Assembly (NCBI GenBank): GCA_905331475.1
Contig: CAJNYU010004323.1
Coordinates: forward strand, 56,148-120,147
Length of the DNA: 64,000 nt
Direction of reading: 5' to 3'
Source of the DNA: Rotaria socialis
Taxonomy: Eukaryota > Rotifera > Eurotatoria > Philodinida > Philodinidae
Part shown: one piece after another, positions 25,370 to 34,301 of the stretch
Position numbering within the stretch: the first letter of the stretch is position 1
How the letters are laid out: each line of letters opens with the position of its first letter
The notes under the pieces: generated by a model
Database searches by the model: none
The model's input: the letters and a program-made list of their open reading frames with translations, nothing else
What the model was told of the DNA's origin: nothing
Program-made: the position numbers and the translations under genes

Positions 25370-25526
25370 ACAACTCCACCATGGGGACCACAATCCAGTG
25401 ATTTCTGTGCCGGTCGCAAGTCCGGAAAAAGGAGGAGCGTTAGACGGAAGGAGTGCAGATGCCGCCGTCTGTCAAAAAGAAAAGACGAAAGAAACCAACC
25501 ATGAACGACGACGATAATCGAAAACC
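25370..25526 (+). other. GC-rich arginine/lysine-coding fragment
   Basis: A block distinctly richer in G+C than its surroundings, with no stop in at least one plus frame, encoding a basic, cysteine-containing stretch (RKSGKRRSVRRKECRCRR). It ends at the N at 25527. It resembles the basic N-terminal part of some retroelement proteins, but there is no domain that confirms it. Confidence 0.25.
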
Positions 25527-25939
25527 NGCACTCAAATTCCTCAGCTATGAGGAACATGGGTATTCATTTTAGTATCCATTTTAGATATCCACTTGAATGG
25601 ATATCGTGACTGGTATGTCGACGATACCCAGTGTTAGGATATTATGACGTCTCTGCGGTTCCAGTATTGATGAGTATTGGTCTCGGTTCATCCCTAGTTA
25701 TGACTGAATAAGTTATAAGAATCCCCTCCCACACTGCGCAAAAGAATACAAGGAATGCCACTATATATGTACTGAAATGTTGTACAGGCCAGCCCTACCC
25801 AGTCAGACAAGTAACGAAAAAACCGAAGTTTTTATGCGTTAAAAGCGCACATTTTAACGCGTTAAAAAATACTTTTTTTGCGAGAAAAAAAAAGAAATTG
25901 ATACATGTTAATGTTTTTAAACTAGTTTTTAAGAGTAGC

Positions 25940-26771
25940 CCGAAATTCGCCAATATGACTTTCGCCAGTCGGTCTTTCGCCATTGGCGAAAGTCATATGG
26001 ACATTCGCCAATATACGTCCTGGACTCCTGCCAATTGGCGAAAGTCACGTGGACATTCGCCAATATAGTCCACTGACAATCGCCAATTGGCGAAAGTCAG
26101 GTGAACATTCGCCGATACTGGCGAAACTGCCTCAGATACTTAATTATTCGAGCAGATGATATTTATACACAGTATAATATGGGCTCTTCCGTATTCTAAA
26201 CAGATTCTAGTATGTTCTTGCTGACTTACCAAAGAAACATTAACTTTTGATTCATAGTTGAATAGTTACCCATGTAACAAAAACCGCATAGAAATCGGCG
26301 GTTAACCGCGGTTTTACCGGTCTGGTTACTGGCTCTCATCAGTGAAAATTTACCTGAATTTACCACGGTTACCGCTAAACAAAATTGGTTAACCGGTTCG
26401 CCTATAATCTTTGACAAAAAAAAGTGTTCCAAATCATCAATTAAACTATTTTGAACACCCTGCTTTTTAAATTTTGCATGTGATAAACGTGCGCAAAAAA
26501 CCACCGGTTTACCGCGGTTTTACCGGTTCGATTACCGCTTTCCTTTACCACAGGATGGATAAATACAGCGGTTTATCGCAAAAAATGATCCGGTATTCGC
26601 AACATGGGTCAACGCCTGTCGTTATTATAGTGAAATTTTCGAGTGAATTATCTTGAATATTGGCGAATGTCCCTCATACATTCGCCAATTGGCGAAAGTG
26701 AGGTGGACATTCGCCAGTGGACCCCCTGGACTCTCGCCAATAATTGGCGAAAGTCATATTGGCGAAGTTCC
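25940..26771. mobile_element. Nested element with iterated TTGGCGAAAGT / ACATTCGCCAA
   Basis: Ends are inverted copies of the type TTCGCCAATATGACTTTCGCC. Near each end the pair ATTGGCGAAAGTCA / GGACATTCGCCAATA repeats about four times on the left (25940-26115) and three on the right (26655-26771). It interrupts the TA-flanked element, so it inserted later. Confidence 0.6.
26270..26600. repeat. Inner repeat of GGTTTACCGCGGTTTTACCGG units
   Basis: Two related blocks (about 26283-26350 and 26497-26550) contain ACCGCGGTTTTACCGGT and GGTTACCGCTTTCC-like words and flank AT-rich sequence inside the TTGGCGAAAGT element. This would make a third nesting level. Boundaries and superfamily are unclear. 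Confidence 0.4.
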
Positions 26772-26873
26772 GCGATCCCGTTTTTAATTTAAAAAAAAAT
26801 TTTAAACGCGTTAGAGTGTGAGCTTTTTACGCATAAAAAGCTCGATTTTTTAAGGCGCTTGTCTGACTGGGTA

Positions 26874-27288
26874 TCCAGTCAGACAAACAACGAAAAATAA
26901 CGCGTTAAAACACGTTAAAATTTGAACGGATAAAAGATCGGAAAAACCGCACATTCTTTGGATTTTTTCCGTCACCCAGCCAGACAAGTAACGAAAAAAC
27001 CGACGTTTTTATGCGTTAAAAGCGCACATTTTAACGCGTTAAAAATACTTTTGCGAGAAAAAAAAGGAATCGATACATGTTAATGCTTTTAAACTTGTTT
27101 TTAATAAAAAAAATTTCAAACGCGTTAGAATGTGAGGTTTTTACGCATAAAAACCTCGATTTTTTTCGTTACTTATCTGACTGGAAATCCAGTGAGACAA
27201 GCGCCCTAAAAAAAAGCATTAAGACAGGTTAAAATTTGAACGGATAAAAGATCGGAAAAACCGCACATTCTTTGGATTTTTTTCCGCT
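26874..27288. mobile_element. Broken and duplicated CCCAGTCAGAC element copies
   Basis: A half element (26874-26972) is followed by a complete small copy (about 26975-27185) and a second half element (27188-27288). The two halves are near-identical, both containing ATTTGAACGGATAAAAGATC. The middle copy has inverted ends of the family. The layout fits insertion of the small copy into another element plus duplication of flanking sequence. Confidence 0.5.
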
Positions 27289-27289
27289 A

Positions 27290-27632
27290 CCCAGTCAGAC
27301 AAGCAACGAAAAATAACGAATAAAAACCGCACATTTTTGCGATTTTATTTTCGTTAAAAATTCTACGCATTTTCACATGTTATTTTTTTAAAATAAGTGA
27401 CTTGATATAGGAAAAGCAGCTACAATTCGTACACTCGTTTTTTTTAAAACTATATAGATAATTCATTAGCAATGTAACTGTACGGATTATAGCTGTTTTT
27501 CCTCTATCAAGTCACTTATTTCAACAAAATAACGCGTGAAAATGAGTAGAATTTTTAACGAAACTAAAAGCACAAAAATGTGCGGTTTTTATTCGCTTTT
27601 ACGCGTTATTTTTCGTTGCTTGTCTGACTGGG
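27290..27632. mobile_element. Intact 343-bp foldback MITE, TA target duplication
   Basis: Starts CCCAGTCAGACAAGCAACG (27290) and ends with the exact inverse CGTTGCTTGTCTGACTGGG (27632), with TA on both sides. Inversion extends far inward: AAGTGACTTGATA on the left matches TATCAAGTCACTT on the right, leaving a spacer of under 100 bp. This is the best-preserved copy of the family here and defines its ends. It has no coding capacity. Confidence 0.75.
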
Positions 27633-27639
27633 TAAGACT

Positions 27640-28766
27640 TAATATTGCGTTTTCTAGCGTTCAAAAGTGTAACGCGTTTTAACCCGTTAATAAACTTTCA
27701 GAAAAAATGAATCCAAATAAATGAGGATCCTACGATTCTATTCCGATTGAGTTTGCAATGTGTTTCACAATGTTTTCCTCTTGTAGTTTATCTACCAGAT
27801 TGTAGTTAAAGCTTTTGGAACTTATTGAGTGGTCCTAGATTCGATCATGAGATGTGTTGGTTGATGGTCCAAGATGTTATCGATTCGGTCAGTTGTACGA
27901 TAACAACATGAAGTAAGAAATGCTACTTAAATCGAACGAAATTTTATATGAAACTGAAGATGATATAAAGTTAAGCGGAACAATTGTTATTACATTTTTA
28001 ATTGTCATAAAAAGATATAAAAAAATATTTTGCATTTAAAAAATTATTTTTTTTACATATTTGAATAAATTAGGAAAAATTTGTTTTTGAAATATATTTC
28101 CTCAAAAAGATTTTTAAAAAGATTTAAAAACGTTTTGCTCCATTTTTTCAAAAATTTACTAACATATTCTTATTTTTCTAGAAATCTATAACGTATATAT
28201 TTCTAGTACTTTTATAAAATTGTTGATCAATTTTTTAAATCTTTATAAGTACAGGTGTTAAAATAGCACATATTTGTCTGGAGAGGTGTACAGAGTGCGG
28301 GTGGTAAGAAATTCTATTAGAAGATGTAGATGCAAAATGCATGAAATCATAAATACGGCGCTTTTAAGACATTTTAAGATGTTTTAACGTCTTACAACAT
28401 GAAAGCGTCAAAATATGTATTCGTTGTAACGCATTTTTCAAGGTGCTTGTCTGACTGGGTTGTTCCATATGTCAGAAATCGATCTTATAGCTCTTTCTCA
28501 TGTATAGTTTCGACGAATTTAAATAGAACAAAAGGAATAGCTATTTATAAAATATTTTTATACTTACATTATTTGTTTGATATTGAACTGAAGGTAGAAA
28601 AATATAAGATTTATAAAGACACATGTAAAACGATATATTCACTTTGAATACATTGTATCAATGGACCGAAATAAAAAGAAGGAAATAGTCACAGAGAAAG
28701 TTTTAATACTTCTGTTTTCATTTTGAATTTTTAATGGAAGTAAATAAAAGAAAAGATATAAATATA
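27640..28766. other. AT-rich spacer between transposons
   Basis: No gene seen. Only the solo transposon terminus at 28440-28459 is recognisable; the remainder is A/T homopolymer-rich. Confidence 0.4.
28440..28459. mobile_element. Solo terminus of the CCCAGTCAGAC family
   Basis: AGGTGCTTGTCTGACTGGG matches the right end of the family. No left end is visible nearby in the expected orientation, so it is probably a remnant. Confidence 0.5.
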
Positions 28767-29135
28767 TAAGTAAATCACAAGAAGAAATCGAAAATTTAAA
28801 ACGAAAAGTCATTTCGAATTCAATTTGTAGTTGTTTATCTAGTTCTTATATAATAAAATAAATCAATAATTAATGCCTAGAGCTTCGACTCAATACCAAG
28901 GAGTCATTTAGATGAACTCAGCAACATATTTAACAATATGAAATCAACTATTTATATTGAAAATGACTCCTTGGTATTGAGTCGAAAGCTCTAGACATTA
29001 ATTATTGATTTATTTTATTATATAAGAACTAGATAAACAACTACAGATTGAATTCGAAATGACTTTTCGTTTCAAATTTTCGATTTCTTCTTATTGAAAA
29101 AATCCAATGATTGAAAATATTATTAAGTAAATCAC
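28767..29135. mobile_element. Long-arm hairpin element with 12-bp flanking direct repeat
   Basis: Two arms of about 130 bp, 28779-28909 and 28961-29092, are nearly perfect reverse complements around a 51-bp loop; the inner ends read CAATACCAAGGAGTCATTT and its inverse. TAAGTAAATCAC occurs at 28767-28778 and at 29124-29135, directly outside the left arm and 31 bp outside the right arm. The high arm identity suggests a young or gene-conversion-maintained foldback element. Confidence 0.65.
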
Positions 29136-29689
29136 CCTTATTTTCCACTAGCTGTGGCGACTGACCTAAATTAAAGACAAGCTGAAATTATTTTTGAAAT
29201 GTTATTACTTACATTATTTTGAGCTTATTTTCAACCAAGTAAAGGAAGAATATAAATATATCGAAGCAAAATGCCTACTTTAATTTGTTATTTTGGATGG
29301 ATGCAAAAATTAACTTTTTTTTCTGAATACTACAGCGAGTTTGGAATAAATCCTCAGTCACCATAATATCTTTCAGATTGATTTAACTCAAAGTTTTTGT
29401 ATGAAGTTGCTCACGTGAAGCCATCTGATTTTGATTTTTAAATAATGTGCGGATTGAAGTTTAGCTCGAAATGATTCAAAATTTATTAGAGAAATTAGCG
29501 CCTCTTTATCATACCGTTATGTTTTACGAAACAGGTACAAGATGGAAAGTGCATCGATGCATGAATGGCTGCATTGTGAGAAAATGATTGGATTAACATG
29601 TTTATTACATGAAACTGTTTGAAGTGCCCTGTGAAAAATTTTCATGATATATATATATATAAGTTGAAAAAGTGTGATCCTTTGAACGA

Positions 29690-30245
29690 AGAATAAAAAA
29701 CCTTTTGATGATGGAGTAGAACAATAAATCCCTTACCGTAGAATAAAATACCCTTTTAAGAAAGTAATAAACCCTTTTATTGAAACCGTAGAATAAAATA
29801 CTCCTAGTACGTGTTAGCGTTAGTGATGGATCACACTAACGCTAAACGAAGATTAATACGTTCTTCTAGTCTAACTGGTCTGCCCGGATAGCAGAAGGTA
29901 TGGGTTCGATCCCCATGAAGGTCACCTTTTTCTTCGTTCAGTCACATAACATCAGTGACACTGCTTGCCTCTTTCGCTCTCTATATATCTCTCTTTCATT
30001 CCTTATATCTTCCTTTCATTCTATACATATTAGAGCTAACAATACGAAAGTAATAAACCCTTTTCTCGAAACCGCATATTAAAATACCTTTGGAGATAAA
30101 ATCATATACCCTTCTCCCTAAATCTCAGATTAATAAACCCTTTTTTTCTTGTATCATCTTTTTTTCATATACCCTTCGTTTCAAAACCCCTTCAAGGGTT
30201 TAGCATGATTTGTAGAAAGGGCAAGGGTTTATTATTCTACTCTTT
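29690..30245. repeat. Dispersed AATAAACCCTTTT-type repeat block around a tRNA-like sequence
   Basis: The words AAGTAATAAACCCTTTT and CCGTAGAATAAAATAC recur about seven times on both sides of the tRNA-like sequence, with AAGGGTTTA-type complements near 30193-30235. A near-perfect hairpin (TTAGCGTTTAGTG at 29813 against CACTAACGCTAA at 29834, one bulged T) lies just upstream of the tRNA-like part. The structure suggests a non-autonomous repeat carrying a Pol III head. Confidence 0.4.
29860..29923 (+). tRNA. tRNA-like sequence lacking half of the D arm
   Basis: Acceptor GTTCTTC pairs with GAAGGTC at six of seven positions. An A-box-like TAGTCTAACTGG is followed directly by a 5-bp stem TCTGC/GCAGA with the 7-base loop CCGGATA (anticodon position GGA), then the T arm ATGGG-TTCGATC-CCCAT with a perfect B box. 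TTTTT at 29927 would stop Pol III. The 3' strand of the D stem is missing and position 33 is C, not T, so this is likely a tRNA pseudogene or SINE promoter. Confidence 0.35.
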
Positions 30246-30249
30246 TTAT

Positions 30250-31910
30250 TTACAGTGTGTTCTGTGAAATATGATTAATCAGTGCTTTACGCCGATTTTT
30301 TTCAATATCACCAAAATCGCGGCGATTGTCACGACATGGGAAGATAGGGCCGTAACAACTCAAAGAGAAGTAATTACCGTGAGTTCAAGTACTTCATTTT
30401 GAACAGAATTCAATTCTCGACAACCATATCTTCTTTAAAAGTATTTTTGAGCTTATTTTGTGACTGAAAAATTACGATTAATGTAGAATCAATGAAAACA
30501 CTGATAGTTATTAGCAATTATTTTTTGATTTGTTCTATAACTTTAGCAAGTGAAGAATGTCACTCGATGCAGTTTTTTTCTCTCTATCTGATGATGATAT
30601 ATTTTGAGTCAAGTTTCTATTCATTTAAACCCAAAAAATCTATAGCTTTCTAGAACACCGATAGGGGCTCAGGTATTTCGAGGTTTTCAAGATTCTATCG
30701 AAATATTTAAAATTTTAAACGATACCACTGTGTAGAAAACAATTTTCTGTATCGAATGAGCTATTTTTCAAAATAGTTTGCTTCAAATGCTTTTTTTATT
30801 ATGCAATAACTGACGACTTCGTGAGCCCTTAGGAGCGATTCAGGTAAGTGTTCAAATGAACTAGCGAAAGAGTTAAATTTTTAGTTTGTTTTTACTCGTA
30901 AAAAAAAAGAATTATCATCATCATTGTATTCAAATTTAATAATGGAAACTAATATTTATCGAAAATAATCTCTAAAGAATAGTCAAATACATGCTTGAGA
31001 AGGAGCAGACAAACTATGAATATTTTACATGATATCTGATAATCGCAAATCAAACGATGAAGAAAAAGAAGAAGAAGAAAGCCAAGTAAATATATCTATT
31101 GGGTAGCGACTGAATGAGGAAGTAGCTAGAATCTCACCGACAAACATTTAACTCCTAAGAATTAGACAGTAAATATCTACTATTGAAACAGGACAGAAAA
31201 TCAGTCGTCCCCGTCGACTATGTCCAATGCTTTAACTTTTACTCATGTAATGCACATTGTTACAATATTATGTTTCGTATGAAATCGATACGCCTCTAAA
31301 TATGATTTGAATTTTGATAGTTTGCATTTATTACTTTTTGTAAATGTAATATCGACAACCAAAGCATTCTTTTTGACTTTTCTGTCTTTCATCTTCGAAA
31401 TCAACTCATAATTAAACAAGATTTGGATTTGCAGGCAACTTGTTTGTCAATTAAAATAATCTTTTTTTCATGATAAAGACGAACTATGCATGATCGTGGT
31501 TGAGATATATTACAATCCGATTATATCTTTTGTTTTCACGCTTGATGAGCGTGAACATAAAGCGTTTGTCTAAGTACTCGTTCTTGTTCTTTTAAATCAA
31601 CAGAATTCAACAAAGATTCATTCATTTTCTCTTGTTTTCTTTTTATCAATTCGGGCTTATTAACACTTGAACAAACTACAATACTGTTCTGTTCTCGTCT
31701 CAATAGCGTTCAAATTTGTGGGTGATTTGTTTTAAAAATTCTCTTTCATTTATCTTAAGAGAATAAGAATAAGCGATTACTACTTTAGGTACTCGAATAA
31801 TGATATTTTGTTGCATTCATTGTCAAAAAAAAAATACATATATGATATTCATCATATGTTCTCGTATTTTATTCAATACAAAAAGATTTTTTTATTTCTC
31901 ATTTTAGATA
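30250..31910. other. Intergenic, no gene seen
   Basis: AT-rich sequence with a GAA microsatellite near 31061-31080. No supported exon; the downstream end must hold the promoter of the glycosyltransferase gene. Confidence 0.45.
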
Positions 31911-33542
31911 ATGCGAAAAATTCATTGTTGTCGATTTTCAATATTATTCAGAATTCTCTTAATTAGTTTTATTATTTTAACAACGTTTACTTTTATAAAA
32001 CAAGAAATTTTTAAACCAAACAATTGCCATGGATTAGAACAAGATTCATCAGTACCATCATCATCGATTCCTTCACGTTATTTACTGATTCCGTATCGTG
32101 AATTTGCTTATCGCACATCAATCTCTTGTAATGCCTATAAATTTGATGAACCAAACAAAGATTTATCTCGGCTTCATCCAAAGTATTCTCAGTATCTGCG
32201 TGGAGAATTTCCATATGTTATACCATATACAAATATTACATATGAAGATGTAGAAAATTTTTATAAAAGAAAATTAAATAAAAATCAACGTGAAATGAGA
32301 CAAATATCATTCGCTTCGAATATACAATTTGAAAATATACCATATAAATATGAGAATGGAATGTGGTCTCCTATCGGAGTTACATCAGCACAACGAACAG
32401 TTATATTAGTACCATTGCAAGGTCGAGATTACAATGCTAAAGCATTTCTCTTGAATATGCATGCTTTTGCTCGACGACAACTTCTTACATATTTGATTGT
32501 CATTATTGAACAAGTAAGTAGTACATAATAAAAACAATCGTAGGCAGATTTTTACAGTAAAAGTTAAAGAAAGAGCTTTCCCGATACGTTTTCCTGCATA
32601 TCTGTTTATGAAGCTATTTTAATATATTTGTCTTTCTTCGCTTAAAACTACACAACGGATAGGGGAAGTGATATCTAAATTTTTCTTCGATAGATGAATT
32701 ATCAATCTATTCAGTAAAAATAGCGATACGTTTTATTTTATAGAAAGAAACACTTTTAGTATATAATTTTCATTGTTAAAGGTTTATCCAATCAATTCTC
32801 GATTTAATAAAGGCCGATTATATAATGCAGGTATTCGTTATATTCAAGAAAACCAAGAAAAATTAAATATCACATGTTTTATATTGCATGACGTTGATTT
32901 AATACCTGAAAATGATGGAAACTTCTATTCGTGTGACTCTAAACATCCTAAACATACAACATTACGAATTCGAAAATTGAACAGTACACGTGGCTATTCA
33001 CGTTTTTATGAATTTCTAATCGGCGGAGCACTTGTTTTAACATTTGATATGTATAGACGAGTAAATGGTTTTTCAAATTTATTTTGGGGTTGGGGCGGAG
33101 AAGATGATGACTTAGCATTACGATTTATTCAACGACGAATGTGCGTTGTACGACCAAGTTCTGACTTAGCCCATTATATCGGTAAAGAAAAGTTCTCTAG
33201 ATTTATTTTTCTTCTTGAAGTATAATCTCTTTTTCTCTCTCTAAAGCATTACCTCATCCAGGCGGCCAAAGCAATAATGCTCGCTTCAAATTATTAACCT
33301 GGTCAACTGTTCGTCTTGATACAGATGGTTATAATCAGATTGACTCAATGACACGTATTGTTCATATAATAAGTACATCAACGGTTCTTCATCTTAAAAT
33401 AGATGTTGATGCTAATCATCTTTATTATAAATCGGCATCGATAGGAAATTTTCAGTTGATATATAAGAAAACTTATGCTGATTTGACAACAACTCGTGAA
33501 CTTGTTACGAGAAGTGTAACCAAAAAATCCACGTCGATGTAA
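31911..33542 (+). CDS. Beta-1,4-galactosyltransferase family (GT7) enzyme, 432 aa
   Basis: Three exons, 31911-32513, 32782-33181 and 33247-33542, join in frame to a stop at 33540. The N-terminus is a type II membrane anchor (ILFRILLISFIILTTFTFI) after a short basic cytosolic tail, as in Golgi glycosyltransferases. Catalytic-domain motifs are the start PLQGRDYNA, NKGRLYNAGI, the metal-binding HDVDLIPEN with DVD, and the acceptor-site FWGWGGEDDDLALR. The final exon has HPGGQSNNARFKLL. All are hallmarks of beta4GalT/GalNAcT enzymes, which transfer galactose from UDP-Gal to GlcNAc-type acceptors in the Golgi lumen. Intron 1 (268 bp) is longer than usual here. Whether it uses UDP-Gal or UDP-GalNAc cannot be told by eye. 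Confidence 0.9.
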
Positions 33543-34301
33543 TATTATTTGTCAACGATAAGCAACATGTTAGATATGTCGATGTACAAATGATAAAGTG
33601 AATATTACTGTTAAAGAAACGAAACTTTTGTTTCTACTTCAAAAAAAGTGACTTTCTTTTTCCATTTATGCGACGAGAAATATCGTTTGCTTCTGTTATT
33701 TTATTGTCACCCATATTCGTTTGATACATTTTTCAGTAAATAATAAACTATGACGTGTTTCTTTACTTTTCTTTCGGACTGAATTCATATTGGCGACCAT
33801 TGAAAATAGGTAGCATGCTAAGAAAACGGCACCGTTTCAATCTCATTGGCTGGCAGAAAATAGAAATATCTACTTATTATAAATTCATTCTATGATGAGA
33901 ATTGGCGACATAAGTCGAAGTGTTATTATTTTCCTGATTTCACCGCAAATAACTGCGCAAAGCATATTTCATAAACGATAAGCGAACACTTTTTTGAAGC
34001 TAAAATAAAAAAAAAAGATGTTGTTGTTTACCTAAATTGATGAAGGTAATCAAAACATCGAAGATAAAGATGTAAGAGCAAATATTTAACGCAAACCAAA
34101 GCATCACTACTTATTCTGCGGCTTTTCTACAGACAGCTTGTCTTATCTTCGCGTATATCAAAGTCATACTCATTGTGTTACATTTCTAACATTCTTTCTC
34201 TTACGAGAAGTTAAAGCCAATTTTTTTTTTGAAATATTTCGAAAAAAATAGACTCGATGAATTAATGCATTTTAGATCATAGTTGACTTCAACTTTATAG
34301 A
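33543..34301. other. Intergenic spacer
   Basis: About 760 bp between two genes on the same strand. No coding potential or recognisable repeat seen. Confidence 0.4.

Larger units (their letters stand above)
24011..25655. mobile_element. MULE-like long-TIR element with 9-bp target duplication
   Basis: The element is flanked by the perfect 9-bp repeat CGGTTCCAG (24002-24010 and 25656-25664). The left TIR (about 24011-24140) starts AGAGATGTCATAATATCC; a matching inverted arm occurs twice on the right, at about 24483-24646 and about 25528-25655. Both contain the unit reading GAGGAATTTGAGTGCATTTG on one strand. Long TIRs plus a 9-bp duplication point to Mutator-like elements. Between the two right arms lies an 880-bp segment with a hydrophobic open frame, suggesting either capture of host DNA or two overlapping insertions. 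A single N at 25527 marks an assembly uncertainty exactly where the second right arm begins. Confidence 0.6.
23904..25695. mobile_element. Outer hAT-like element, interrupted by a second transposon
   Basis: The left end TAGGGTTGTGCCCAGACC (from 23905) and the reverse complement of the right end, AGGGATGAACCGAGACC, share the core AGGG-TG and the repeated ACCGAGAC. The 8-bp flanks AGTTACGA (23896-23903) and AGTTATGA (25696-25703) differ by one base and fit a hAT target duplication. The interior is mostly the MULE-like insertion at 24011-25655. Confidence 0.45.
25798..26871. mobile_element. TA-flanked CCCAGTCAGAC element with nested insertions
   Basis: Starts TA|CCCAGTCAGACAAGTAACG at 25798 and ends GTCTGACTGGG|TA at 26871. 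Subterminal parts share GCGTTAAAAGCGCACATTTT and its complement with neighbouring copies. TA target duplication and GGG-type ends suggest a Tc1/mariner-superfamily non-autonomous element. Its centre is split by a different repeat family at 25940-26771. Confidence 0.65.
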
